From the NCBI RefSeq assembly GCF_038502225.1, contig NW_027196983.1:1-64000 (forward strand): 64,000 bases of DNA, read 5' to 3'. Positions 1-14,890 of the stretch are shown here, in pieces; positions within the stretch are counted from its first letter, which is position 1, and each line of letters starts with the position of its first letter. Source of the stretch: Cherax quadricarinatus (taxonomy: Eukaryota; Arthropoda; Malacostraca; Decapoda; Parastacidae). The notes beneath the pieces were generated by a model, which saw only the letters and a program-made list of their open reading frames with translations, had not been told where the DNA came from and did not search any database. Both the position numbers and the translations under genes were made by a program.

Positions 1-114
1 TCTGAAAGAAATTATCTCAGTTAGATGTGATTCGTCAAATCCTACTTTATCTCTCGAAAAGTAAGGACTCATCGCTGAACGAATCTTTTCGTCAGATACA
101 CTTTCTGACGCTAG
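1..114 (-). CDS. Start of pol of an LTR retrotransposon (partial, off left edge)
   Basis: After the gag stop TGA at 115-117 the same minus-strand frame stays open for 38 codons to the window edge, starting LASESVSDEK. In Ty3/gypsy elements the protease follows gag, so this is probably the leader of the protease-RT polyprotein. No DTG protease motif is reached inside the window, so the assignment rests on position and frame. Because gag and this stretch share a frame, pol may be made by stop-codon readthrough instead of frameshifting. Confidence 0.45.
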
Positions 115-1665
115 TCATCTGTCTTGAGTAACATTATCTAAAACAGTAGGATAAGAGGAATTGCTAGGATTTTGGTGCCTTTGTTGCTCGGAAGAGGATA
201 CGACTTGTGTGGGGGCGCCAGCCGCACGACTGTATCTCGCATCTCTTTCTAACTTATAGCAATACTCTCTAGTATGTCCTTTTCTGTTACAATAGGTACA
301 TTTAACTTTCTTCTTCTCGATACCAGATTTCTGTCTAGCCACAGAGACAGATTCAGAATTGTGAGCTTTCCTGGTAAAGGTACGAGAAGTTATAGTAGCA
401 GGTACATCAGGCCGGCAATAAGCAGCTGATTTAGTTTGCCAAATTCTAGGACAATTTTTAGTTACCTTGTTTCTTTGTGTTTTAGTACGTACAAGTTTGT
501 GAGAAATCTCATAATTGTCTGCTAATGCTGCAGTTTCCAGAATATCTGAGGTAGTATGATCGATCAGATATTCTTGTATGTCAGCAGGCATACAGTTGTT
601 AAACTCTTCGTGTAGTAACAACTGAACAAGGCTGTCATAGTTGTTACATTTAGCAGCTCTACACCACCTCTGAAATGCAACTTTTTTCTCACGAGCAAAC
701 TCTACACAAGTTTGATCTTGTCGTCGTTGTAACGTACGAAATGCTCTTTGATAACTTACAGGTAACAAGTTATATGTCTCTAGAATAGTTTGTTTGACAG
801 CGTCATAACTAATGTACTTAGCAAATGGTAAAGCAGCCGTACAAGTTTGAGCTCTTCCCGTCAAAGCAGTATGAAGCAATGTTGCCCAGTGCTTACGTGG
901 CCAGTTCATAGCACGAGCCTGGTTCTCAAACACATCAAAATATGTGTCTAAGTCACTTTCAAAAAACTTAGGAACCATAGATGCAGCTTTCTGCACATTA
1001 AATGTGTCCTGTGATCTATCAGTCTGTCGTCTTCCCAGACGAACATTTTCTCTTTGGAAATCTTCTTCGTTCAATCTCCTCTGTGCCTCTATTTGTGCAG
1101 TCTGCAACATAAGGAGGCGTTCAAACCTCTCAAACTGTTCCTGAGAGATAGGACCAGTGGGTAATGGAGGAGTAGGGAAATTAACATGGTCTGGACGGTC
1201 CTTAGGTCGGACACTTGGTCCAGCCGTCTCTAGAGTGTCTAGATCTGGTCTAGGATAAGTAGATACAGGTGTAGTATACACTGTACTAGTATTAGGCTGT
1301 GTCATACTACCAGCTACACTCTGTACTATAGTGTCAGTGAGGCGGGAAGGTGTGAGCGAGAACTGAGCTACACTAGGCTCAGACACGAGGCTCACTACTG
1401 CTCTAGTTGCTCTTTCTTCATCAAATAGAGTCATACTTACTAATTGTGACACTAGACTTTCTGAATCTGAATCATAATCAGACATCTCTGTATGAGCAGG
1501 AAACAATATATCTTTAATTAATGCTCTGACAGTTTCAGCTGTGTAATTCCTGTTATACGTCACACCGAGATATTTGGCTACTTGCCAACAAGTCTGAAGT
1601 TTTAATGTACTTAACTCAGACAAAGTCAGAGTATCAATTAACTGTTTCACTTTGGCATACATCAC
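115..1665 (-). CDS. gag: Gag polyprotein of a Ty3/gypsy-like LTR retrotransposon
   Basis: A 516-residue open frame starting with two Met codons (MMYAKVKQ) and ending at TGA. Residues about 1-60 are helical-looking; about 70-200 are Ser/Thr/Pro-rich. A central capsid-like block (residues about 225-390) contains WPRKHWATLLHTALTGRAQ and FNNCMPADIQEYLIDH, the layout of retrotransposon Gag capsids. Near residue 456 a CCHC zinc knuckle, CTYCNRKGHTREYC (C-X2-C-X4-H-X4-C), would bind the element's RNA. The protein would assemble cytoplasmic particles that package that RNA. It lies 285 bp from the LTR boundary with a tRNA-type primer site between. The frame has no internal stop. Family assignment is by zinc knuckle, size and position; the pol that would settle it lies outside the window. 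Confidence 0.75.
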   Translation of the reverse strand: MMYAKVKQLIDTLTLSELSTLKLQTCWQVAKYLGVTYNRNYTAETVRALIKDILFPAHTEMSDYDSDSESLVSQLVSMTLFDEERATRAVVSLVSEPSVAQFSLTPSRLTDTIVQSVAGSMTQPNTSTVYTTPVSTYPRPDLDTLETAGPSVRPKDRPDHVNFPTPPLPTGPISQEQFERFERLLMLQTAQIEAQRRLNEEDFQRENVRLGRRQTDRSQDTFNVQKAASMVPKFFESDLDTYFDVFENQARAMNWPRKHWATLLHTALTGRAQTCTAALPFAKYISYDAVKQTILETYNLLPVSYQRAFRTLQRRQDQTCVEFAREKKVAFQRWCRAAKCNNYDSLVQLLLHEEFNNCMPADIQEYLIDHTTSDILETAALADNYEISHKLVRTKTQRNKVTKNCPRIWQTKSAAYCRPDVPATITSRTFTRKAHNSESVSVARQKSGIEKKKVKCTYCNRKGHTREYCYKLERDARYSRAAGAPTQVVSSSEQQRHQNPSNSSYPTVLDNVTQDR

Positions 1666-1930
1666 GAAAATAATTGTACTACGAGAGAGTGATTATGGGA
1701 AACTATAATCTTGATAGGAATTTTAGTGTTGGATGTCTTAGAGCTAGAACTCATAAATAGTATTTCCATCTCCTTGGATCAAGAGACTCAGTCAGGTACA
1801 TACATCCACCTGGTATTTTGTACAAGACTAAACTCAAAGTCTTCAGATTAGGAAAGTACTCAAAGTGTTTGACCATAGAGTTACTAGTAAGTCAAACTGG
1901 ATAATTTCTCGAACACCTTGGATCAAGAGC

Positions 1931-1948
1931 CTCCCGGACAGGCCCCCA
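1931..1948 (-). promoter_or_regulatory. Primer binding site, tRNA-Pro-like
   Basis: On the minus strand TGGGGGCCTGTCCGGGAG lies two bases past the LTR end. It begins TGG (pairs with tRNA CCA) and agrees at about 15 of 18 positions with the tRNA-Pro primer site known from gammaretroviruses, so minus-strand DNA synthesis is probably primed by tRNA-Pro. This supports the LTR boundary at 1951. Confidence 0.6.
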
Positions 1949-1950
1949 TT

Positions 1951-3007
1951 TGTTACAAAAAACGCGATTCTAAAAGCTTAGAGATCTCCAGTGAATACTA
2001 GAAAGGACTGCCCTTCTAGCATCCAGCCTGTTACTGGGTTTTCGTAACAAGTAGTCAGTATCCTTGTCCAATTATCCATTAAAATCAGTATGGTTCAATA
2101 GTGCTTTAGGATTACAACTGGTAGGCTACTAACTAGAGAAATTAAAATTTAATAAATTTATTAAGTAGTAAGTTGTCTAGAGGTATATTATCAAATTAAA
2201 TTAATTACAGCAATCAAAATAAAATCAATCTCTCGAGTTCAATATTATTGTGCTGAAAGCACATAACACATTTATAATTCTTAAGTACCGTCAGGTACAT
2301 TAACATTTAATAAGATATTACAAATATGTACAAGTGTGTGTATGCGTATAAGTGCTCTTAAGTAGTTAGCTATGTCTCAAGACTCGAATAAGACTTAAAC
2401 AAGTGACTGACAAAGTCCTCAAATAAACTAACTTCTTGACCGACTGGCAACCCGAACAGTCTGCTTGAACAACAAAGAATGCTAAGCCCAATAGCAATGC
2501 AATATCAAGCGACTGCGACACAGAATCAGGAACTGGGAAATAATATAACGACACTAAGTAGGGACCATCTGCAGATCCTCCACAAGTTACAAAACTCCCA
2601 TAAAACTGAATCTACGTTCAGCATAGGAAAAACTGTGACTGTGACAATACACAGGAACCAGTACAAAATTAGGTCAGAAGCTATAGCTAAGGACCTGAGA
2701 TGTTCAGAGTGTCAATAGGACACACAACCTCAGTACAACGTCGAAAATCACAAAGTCTATACAATGTTCTGTGAACAAAGTTCTACAGAACTAACAAGAA
2801 TAATGAGACAGACAATCTGTCCAACCACCAAGCGAGTCTCCAGCTGACTGACAATTTCACGAGATGTGAGGACACCCCCCCCTCGATCACGTGATAGCTA
2901 CGTGGACAACTGCAGCTCAGAAGCCGGCAGTATAACGAGCGACAAGCGATAATTACAGTAGTTTGACAATCAAGACTAACTGAGCACATTTTATGGACAT
3001 CCTAACA
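1951..3007 (-). repeat. Putative LTR of the left-edge element
   Basis: The inner edge is set by the primer site: in minus-strand sense the LTR ends TGTAACA at 1951. The outer edge is inferred from a matching TGTTA at 3007, giving TGTTA...TAACA ends and a length of about 1.06 kb. The partner LTR is outside the window, so the outer edge is uncertain. The sequence is AT-rich with no convincing reading frame. Confidence 0.45.
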
Positions 3008-3166
3008 ACATAAGCTAAATGACAATATAAAAGTCAAATAATAATATAAAGTCATACATTTACGATTTAGCTATTATCGCATATATAAGCAATATAAAAT
3101 TAAATGAAAAGGTAATATACATTATATATACATAATAATCATTGTAACCCATTCAGGGGTTGCAAC

Positions 3167-4180
3167 AGTGGTGATGATGGTGGTGGTGATGGTAATGGTG
3201 ATGGTGGTGGTGGTGATTGTGGTGGTGATGATGGTGGTGGTGATGGCGGTGTTGATGGTGGTGGTGGTGATGGTGTTGGTGATGGTGGTGGTGATGGTGG
3301 TGGTGATGGTGTTGGTGATGATGGTAGTGGTGATGGTGATGGTGATGGTGGCGGTGGTGATGGTGGTGGTGATGGTGGTGGTGGTGGTGATGGTGGTGGT
3401 GATGGTGGTGGTGATGGTGGTGGTGATGGTGGTGGTGATGGTGATGGTGGTGGTGATGGTGATGGTGGTGGTGATGGTGATGGTGATGGTGGTGGTGGTG
3501 GTGATGGTAGTAGTGATGGTTGTGGTGATGGTGGTGGTGATGGTGGTGGTGATGGTGGTGGTGATGGTGGTGGTGGTGATGGTGATGGTGGTGGTGGTGA
3601 TGGTGGTGGTGATGGTGGTGGTGGTGATGGTGGTGGTGCTGGTGGTGGTGATGGTGGTGGTGATGATGGTGGTGGTGATGATGGTGGTGGTGATGGTGGT
3701 GGTGATGGTGGAGGTGGTGATGGTGGTGGTGATGGTGGTGGTGATGGTGGTGGTGATGGTGGTGATGGTGATGGTGGTGGTGATGGTGATGGTGATGGTG
3801 GTGGTGGTGATGGTGGTGGTGATGGTGGTGGTGGTGGTGATGGTGGTGGTGATGGTGGTGGTGATGGTGGTGGTGATGGTGGTGGTGATGGTGATGGTGG
3901 TGGTGGTGGTGATGGTGTTTGTGGTGGTGATGGTGGTGATGGTGATGGTGGTGGTGGTGATGGTGGTGATGGTGGTGGTGATGGTTGTGGTGATGGTGGT
4001 GGTGATGGTGGTGGTGATGGTGGTGGTGATGGTGGTGGTGATGGTGATGGTGGTGGTGGTGGTGATGGTGTTTGTGGTGGTGATGGTGGTGATGGTGATG
4101 GTGGTGGTGGTGATGGTGGTGATGGTGGTGGTGATGGTTGTGGTGATGGTGGTGGTGATGGTGGTGGTGATGGTGGTGGT
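3167..4180. repeat. (GGT/GAT)n trinucleotide-based array, about 1 kb
   Basis: Plus strand is runs of GGTGGTGAT with point variants (GGTGTT, GGTAGT, GGTTGT). A block containing the rare variant GGTGTTTGTGG occurs twice, 153 bp apart (near 3917 and 4070), showing internal duplication. Several frames stay open on both strands (Ser-Pro-Pro-Pro, Thr-Ile and Val-Met repeats) because the unit length is a multiple of three; I regard these as artefacts. Confidence 0.95.
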
Positions 4181-4378
4181 CGTGCCTTTGGCCTGCCTAA
4201 TGGTGGGCGAAAACTCATGACGCCTTAATCCATGGGACCACATAACTCTTAAGAGTAGGGCATCCATCAGAACTGGATGTTGTACTCGCTACCCATCCAC
4301 ACACGATGGTGTGGATGAGTCTAGTCTAATTTCATTCTAATCCCTGTTTGGTGTACTAGTACAACGAGCAGTATTTTA

Positions 4379-4488
4379 TATTATTGTGACCACGATCAAG
4401 TGGTATTGATTCGTAACAACACTGCGACTGTTTGACTAGTCACATTGTTGTTATTGATCAATACCACTTGTTCATGGGTACAATAATA
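4379..4488. repeat. Short inverted repeat (43-bp arms)
   Basis: Arms at 4379-4421 and 4446-4488 are inverted copies of equal length, about 36 of 43 matching, with a shared core CAAGTGGTATTGAT and ends TATTATTGT and TAACAACA. A 24-bp spacer separates them. It could be a foldback element, a MITE remnant or a hairpin-forming transcript. No target duplication was recognised. Confidence 0.6.
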
Positions 4489-4507
4489 TACACAGCACCT
4501 CCCTATT

Positions 4508-4961
<454 letters not shown>

Positions 4962-5026
4962 GCAATAAGATCACAGTAAACAGGTGATTTCAGAATATGC
5001 AAAACAACCACTCTGAAAGAATAGAG

Positions 5027-5079
5027 AAATTCCAAGCGCTTTCGTGACTACTTACATTATCAAGGAACTATGAAAGTAA
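5027..5079 (-). ncRNA. Candidate hammerhead ribozyme, left Penelope-like copy
   Basis: Minus strand gives, in order: a stem I strand (TTCC), core TTGATAA, one extra T, a stem II with loop (GTAA GTAG TCAC, one mismatch relative to the other copy), GAAA, palindromic stem III AGCGCT, then the expected cleavage position before GGAA, which closes stem I. Penelope-like elements are known to carry hammerhead motifs in their terminal repeats. The canonical CUGAUGA appears as UUGAUAA, a paired C3U/G8A change. Activity is not shown. Confidence 0.5.
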
Positions 5080-5230
5080 AGCATCCAAGGAAGCTATATA
5101 AGGTGTCTGGCCAGCACCTCACTATCAGATCCCACAACGGTTAAACACCTGATGCGCGCCGACCCAACTTGGATAGGTCCTTTGCACAACTCACCCACAA
5201 ACTATTCTACCCAAGAAAATTTAAAAATTA

Positions 5231-5926
5231 TTATTTGTCCAGTGTATTATTAAATTCTTCCCAAATTCTCTTAATTATAAATGAATCTAATTTATATAAA
5301 CCAAAGGAAATATTCATATTATTGTCAAAACTGCTTTTTATGAAACAAGATTCAATTATATTCCTGTCGACCATGGACTTGCTTGATACTACTTTCTCAA
5401 CTTTTTGATAATCAATTGGATGGTTAAAATCTCTTAAATGAATAAATAGAGCATTGGAATCTTGTCTAGTTCTAATGCTATATTTATGTTGTTTTAATCT
5501 TAGTTCGAGATTTTTACCAGTTTGACCGTAATAAACTTTATCGCAAATTTTACAAGGAATCTTATAGACACATCCATCAGCATTTTGGGGGGAATTCTTT
5601 ATCAAAAGTTTTTTTACTGTATCAAGATTTTTGAATACAACTTTAATATTAAAAGTCTTAAGAAGAGAATGCATATCAACCAAGTTTTCATGGTAAGGGA
5701 GAACCAACATATTTTTACTTGAATAAGGCTGGTTGTCCCTTTTTGGATTGTAAAAAGTATTTCTAGCAACTTTAAAAGATTTATCAATTACATTTCTTGG
5801 GTATTTTAAATCATTACTTAATTCACAAATTTTGTATATTTCTTCATCTATGAACTCAGGACTACAAATTCGTAAAGCTCTCAAAAACATTGATGAGAAA
5901 ACAGACAGTTTGACTCTATCTTGATG
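5231..5926 (-). pseudogene. GIY-YIG endonuclease region of Penelope-like element (left copy)
   Basis: A 219-residue frame (5231-5890) continues upstream in frame to about 5920. It begins FLRALRICSPEF, the conserved link between RT and endonuclease in this class. Around residues 105-130 a Cys-rich stretch (CVYKIPCKICDKVYYGQTG) gives the zinc-ligand cysteines and the GIY-type motif as VYYGQTG, followed by LRLKQHK with the conserved Arg and His, and a candidate catalytic Glu in RNIIESCF. The endonuclease would nick target DNA to prime reverse transcription. A frameshift near 5925 separates it from the RT frame, so this copy cannot make the full protein. Confidence 0.8.
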
Positions 5927-6222
5927 CGAGGAATAATAGTGGACATAGGAACAGCTATTTGTAGGTTTTCTGTAAATTTTAAATTTGAATTCATTATTAC
6001 CCTTATAATTAAAACATCTAGAAAAGGCAATGAGTTATTTTCTTCAAACTCAACAGTAAAGTTTATAGAATGGGCTAAGCTATTTAATTTTCCAAGGAAA
6101 TGGTGTATATCTACATTTTTGGGCATAAGACACAAAATATCATCAACATATCTGAACCATTTAGCTCTATTAGGGAGGATTGTGTTAAGCAACCTATTAT
6201 TCCTCTCATCAAGATAGAGTCA
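5881..6222 (-). pseudogene. Penelope-like RT fragment (palm with YVDD)
   Basis: The minus-strand frame open from about 6219 contains WFRYVDDILCLMPKN, the catalytic YxDD box, then FTVEFEENNSLPFLDVLI, the conserved segment after the box in Penelope-like RTs. Everything upstream in the RT is missing: the frame is cut at the head-to-head junction, with a TGA at about 6220-6222. Past 5925 the frame runs into non-homologous residues and stops, because of a one-base shift before the GIY-YIG part. Confidence 0.75.
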
Positions 6223-6242
6223 AACTGTCTGTTTTCTCATCA

Positions 6243-6902
6243 ATGTTTTTGAGAGCTTTACGAATTTGTAGTCCTGAGTTCATAGATGAAGAAATATACA
6301 AAATTTATGAAATAGGTAATGATTTTAAATACCCAAGAAATGTAATTGATAAATCTTTTAAAGTTGCTAGAAACACTTTTTATAATCCAAAAAGGGACAA
6401 CCAGCCTTATTCAACTAAAAATATGTTGGTTCTCCCTTACCATGAAAACTTGGTTGATATGCCTTCTCTTCTTAAGACTTTTAATATTAAAGTTGTATTC
6501 AAAAATCTTGATACAGTAAAAAAACTTTTGATAAAGAATTCCCCCCAAAATGCTGATGGATGTGTCTGTAAGATTCCTTGTAAAATTTGCGATAAAGTTT
6601 ATTACGGTCAAACTGGTAAAAATCTCGAACTAAGATTAAAACAACATAAATATAGCATTAGAACTGGACAAGATTCCAATGCTCTATTTATTCATGTAAG
6701 AGATTTTAACCATCCAATTGATTTTCAAAAAGTTGAGAAAGTAGTATCAAGCAAGTCCATGGTCGACAGGAATATAATTGAATCTTGTTTCATAAAAAGC
6801 AGTTTTGACAATAATATGAATATTTCCTATGGTTTATATAAATTAGATCCATTTATAATTAATAGAATTTGTGAAGAATTTAATAATACACTGGACAAAT
6901 AA
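6243..6902 (+). CDS. GIY-YIG endonuclease fragment of Penelope-like element (right copy)
   Basis: An intact 219-residue frame; the frame is already open from about 6207 with HQDRVKLSVFSS upstream of the first Met, so this Met is internal to the original RT-endonuclease polyprotein. It has the same motifs as the left copy: CKICDKVYYGQTGKN, LRLKQHKYSIR and RNIIESCF, ending NNTLDK. Differences from the left copy include ICELSNDL versus IYEIGNDF and RIWEEF versus RICEEF. Without RT it is a remnant, though the endonuclease part is uninterrupted. Confidence 0.75.
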   Translation: MFLRALRICSPEFIDEEIYKIYEIGNDFKYPRNVIDKSFKVARNTFYNPKRDNQPYSTKNMLVLPYHENLVDMPSLLKTFNIKVVFKNLDTVKKLLIKNSPQNADGCVCKIPCKICDKVYYGQTGKNLELRLKQHKYSIRTGQDSNALFIHVRDFNHPIDFQKVEKVVSSKSMVDRNIIESCFIKSSFDNNMNISYGLYKLDPFIINRICEEFNNTLDK

Positions 6903-7061
6903 TAATTTTTAAATTTTCTTGGGTAGAATAGTTTGTGGGTGAGTTGTGCAAAGGACCTATCCAAGTTGGGTCGGCGCGCGTCAGGTGTTTAACCGTTGTG
7001 GGATCTGATAGTGAGGTGCTGGCCAGACCCCTTATATAGCTTCCTTGTATGCTTTACTTTC

Positions 7062-7106
7062 ATAGTTCCTTGATAATGTGAGTAGTCACGAAAGCGCTTG
7101 GAATTT
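7062..7106 (+). ncRNA. Candidate hammerhead ribozyme, right Penelope-like copy
   Basis: Stem I strand at 7062-7069 (ATAGTTCC) can pair with 7100-7106 (GGAATTT). Core TTGATAA is at 7070-7076 and an extra T at 7077. Stem II is perfect: GTGA (7078-7081), loop GTAG, TCAC (7086-7089). GAAA is at 7090-7093, palindromic AGCGCT at 7093-7098, and the predicted cleavage follows T7099. Positions C3 and G8 of the usual core are U and A, which keeps the 3-8 pair. The very short self-complementary stem III is typical of motifs thought to work as dimers. Confidence 0.55.
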
Positions 7107-7131
7107 CTCTATTCTTTCAGAGTGGTTGTTT

Positions 7132-7135
<4 letters not shown>

Positions 7136-7228
<93 letters not shown>
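7136..7228. repeat. (TA)n microsatellite
   Basis: Alternating TA with one AA interruption, lying between the right Penelope-like arm and the 5' region of the first RTE copy. Confidence 0.95.
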
Positions 7229-7283
7229 CTTACACTTTGGTCACACTTCACAGACACGCACATGCATATATATATATACATAC

Positions 7284-10859
<3,576 letters not shown>

Positions 10860-12607
10860 TAGGGCGAAATGACAGTAGTTTGTTGGATTATGTGTTGGTA
10901 GATAAAAGACTGTTGAGTAGACTTCAGGATGTACATGTTTATAGAGGGGCCACAGATATATCAGATCACTTTCTAGTTGTAGCTACTCTGAGAGTAAAAG
11001 GTAGATGGGATACAAGGAGAATAGAGGCATCAGGGAAGAGAGAGGTGAAGGTTTATAAACTAAAAGAAGAGGCAGTTAGGGTAAGATATAAACAGCTATT
11101 GGAGGATAGATGGGCTAATGAGAGCATAGGCAATGGGGTCGAAGAGGTATGGGGTAGGTTTAAAAATGTAGTGTTAGAGTCTTCAGCAGAAGTTTGTGGT
11201 TACAGGAAAGTGGGTGCAGGAGGGAAGAGGAGCGATTGGTGGAATGATGATGTAAAGAGAGTAGTAAGGGAGAAAAAGTTAGCATATGAGAAGTTTTTAC
11301 AAAATAGAAGTGATGCAAGGAGGGAAGAGTATATGGAGAAAAAGAGAGAGGTTAAGAGAGTGGTGAAGCAATGTAAAAAGAGAGCAAATGAGAGAGTGGG
11401 TGAGATGTTATCAACAAATTTTGTTGAAAATAAGAAAAAGTTTTGGAGTGAGATTAACAAGTTAAGAAAGCCTAGAGAACAAATGGATTTGTCAGTTAAA
11501 AATAGGAGAGGAGAGTTATTAAATGGAGAGTTAGAGGTATTGGGAAGATGGAGGGAATATTTTGAGGAATTGTTAAATGTTGATGAAGATAGGGAAGCTG
11601 TGATTTCGTGTATAGGGCAAGGAGGAATAACATCTTGTAGGAGTGAGGAAGAGCCAGTTGTGAGTGTGGGGGAAGTTCGTGAGGCAGTAGGTAAAATGAA
11701 AGGGGGTAAGGCAGCCGGGATTGATGGGATAAAGATAGAAATGTTAAAAGCAGGTGGGGATATAGTTTTGGAGTGGTTGGTGCAATTATTTAATAAATGT
11801 ATGGAAGAGGGTAAGGTACCTAGGGATTGGCAGAGAGCATGCATAGTTCCTTTGTATAAAGGCAAAGGGGATAAAAGAGAGTGCAAAAATTATAGGGGGA
11901 TAAGTCTGTTGAGTATACCTTGTAAAGTGTATGGTAGAGTTATAATTGAAAGAATTAAGAGTAAGACGGAAAATAGGATAGCAGATGAACAAGGAGGCTT
12001 TACGAAAGGTAGGGGGTGTGTGGACCAGGTGTTTACAGTGAAACATATAAGTAAACAGTATTTAGATAAGGCTAAAGAAGTCTTTGTGGCATTTATGGAT
12101 TTGGAAAAGGCGTATGACAGGGTGGATAGGGGGGCAATGTGGCAGATGTTGCAAGTGTATGGTGTAGGAGGTAGGTTACTGAAAGCAGTGAAGAGTTTTT
12201 ACGAGGATAGTGAGGGTCAAGTTAGAGTATGTAGGAAAGAGGGAAATTTTTTCCCAGTAAAAGTAGGCCTTAGACAAGGATGTGTGATGTCACCGTGGTT
12301 GTTTAATATATTTATAGATGGGGTTGTAAGAGAAGTAAATGCGAGGGTCTTGGCAAGAGGCGTGGAGTTAAAAGATAAAGAATCACACACAAAGTGGGAG
12401 TTGTCACAGCTGCTCTTTGCTGATGACACTGTGCTCTTGGGAGATTCTGAAGAGAAGTTGCAGAGATTGGTGGATGAATTTGGTAGGGTGTGCAAAAGAA
12501 GAAAATTAAAGGTGAATACAGGAAAGAGTAAGGTTATGAGGATAACAAAAAGATTAGGTGATGAAAGATTGAATATCAGATTGGAGGGAGAGAGTATGGA
12601 GGAGGTA

Positions 12608-12903
12608 AGATAAGATAAGATAAGATTTTGTTCGGATTTTTAACCCCGGAGGGTTAGCCACCCAGGATTACCCAAGAAAGTCAGTGCGTCATCGAGGACT
12701 GTCTAACTTATTTCCATTGGGGTCCTTAATCTTGTCCCCCAGGATGCGACCCACACCAGTCGACTAACACCCAGGTACCTATTTGCTGCTAGGTGAACAG
12801 GACAATAGGTGTAAGGAAACGTGTCGGAATTTCCACCCGCCGGGAATCGAACCCGGGCCCTCCGTGTGTGAAGCGGGAGCTTTAGCCACCAGACCACCGG
12901 GCC
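12608..12903 (-). mobile_element. tRNA-derived SINE inserted in RTE copy 2
   Basis: In minus-strand sense it starts GGCCCGGTGGTCTGGTGG (A-box-like), has a CGCTTCACAC anticodon-loop-like stretch, then the B-box GGTTCGATTCC; this head resembles tRNA-Val(CAC). A roughly 200-bp body follows, ending in a simple (ATCTT)n tail next to 12608. The flanking RTE reads GAGGAGGT...ACGTATTC, so two bases of the target (GA) seem lost and I find no target duplication. Transcription by RNA polymerase III is inferred from the box sequences. Confidence 0.85.
12832..12903 (-). other. tRNA-like head with A and B boxes (internal Pol III promoter)
   Basis: A-box-like TGGTCTGGTGG and B-box GGTTCGATTCC are about 45 bp apart in minus-strand order, with cloverleaf-like arms including a loop around CAC. 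It is part of the SINE and continuous with its body, so it is not a functional tRNA gene. Confidence 0.7.
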
Positions 12904-13739
12904 ACGTATTCAGATATTTGGGAGTGGACGTGTCAGCAGATGGGTCTATGAAAGATGAGGTGAATCATAGAATTGATGAGGGAAAAAGAGTGAGTGGTGC
13001 ACTTAGGAGTCTGTGGAGACAAAGAACTTTGTCCTTGGAGGCAAAGAGGGGAATGTATGAGAGTATAGTTTTACCAACGCTCTTATATGGGTGTGAAGCA
13101 TGGGTGATGAATGTTGCAGCGAGGAGAAGGCTGGAGGCAGTGGAGATGTCATGTCTGTGGGCAATGTGTGGTGTGAATATAATGCAGAGAATTCGTTGTT
13201 TGGAAGTTAGGAGGAGGTGCGGGATTACCAAAACTGTTGTCCACAGGGCTGAGGAAGGGTTGTTGAGGTGGTTCGGAGATGTAGAGAGAATGGAGCGAAA
13301 CAGAATGACTTCAAGAGTGTATCAGTCTGTAGTGGAAGGAAGGCGGTGTAGGGGTCGGCCTAGGAAAGGTTGGAGGGAGGGGGTAAAGGAGGTTTTGTGT
13401 GCGAGGGGCTTGGACTTCCAGCAGGCATGCGTGAGCGCGTTTGATAGGAATGAATGGAGACAAATGGTTTTTAATACTTGACGTGCTGTTGGAGTGTGAG
13501 CAAAGTAACATTTATGAAGGGGTTCAGGGAAACCGGCAGGCCGGACTTGAGTCCTGGAGATGGGAAGTACAGTGCCTGCACTCTGAAGGAGGGGTGTTAA
13601 TGTTGCAGTTTAAAAACTGTAGTGTAAAGCACCCTTCTGGCAAGACAGTGATGGAGTGAATGATGGTGAAAGTTTTTCTTTTTCGGGCCACCCTGCCTTG
13701 GTGGGAATCGGCCAGTGTGATAATAATAATAAATAAATA

Positions 13740-14890
<1,151 letters not shown>

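Larger units (their letters stand above)
4998..6222 (-). mobile_element. Penelope-like element, left copy (5'-truncated, minus strand)
   Basis: Minus-strand copy holding the end of the RT domain (about 5927-6222), the GIY-YIG region (5231-5926) and a 3' non-coding tail down to the motif GCAAAACAACCACTCTG at about 4998. The tail and the GIY-YIG region repeat in inverted orientation at 6205-7135. The RT piece exists only in this copy and forms the roughly 280-bp loop between the arms. The GIY-YIG proteins of the two arms differ at about 13 of 219 residues, so they are separately aged copies. Penelope-like elements often occur as partial copies in tandem or inverted arrangement. Confidence 0.85.
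6205..7135 (+). mobile_element. Penelope-like element, right copy (plus strand, 5'-truncated)
   Basis: Plus-strand copy starting at the junction (TCATCAAGATAGAG) and running through the GIY-YIG frame and 3' tail to TTTGCATATAT at the (TA)n array. It is the inverted partner of 4998-5926. It lacks the RT, so it could not move by itself. It abuts the microsatellite directly. Confidence 0.85.

Noticed and set aside
3139..4267. Ser-Pro-Pro-Pro and Thr-Ile proteins across the GGT/GAT array
   Set aside because: Three-base unit keeps several frames open on both strands; no conserved flanking domains.
4998..7135. Palindrome as a sequencing foldback artefact
   Set aside because: The arms differ by many substitutions and the loop holds unique RT sequence.
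12832..12903. Functional tRNA-Val gene
   Set aside because: The tRNA-like head is fused to a SINE body and tail and sits inside an RTE copy.
12600..12910. Target-site duplication for the SINE
   Set aside because: Flanks GAGGAGGT and ACGTATTC share no repeat of useful length; the target seems to have lost two bases.
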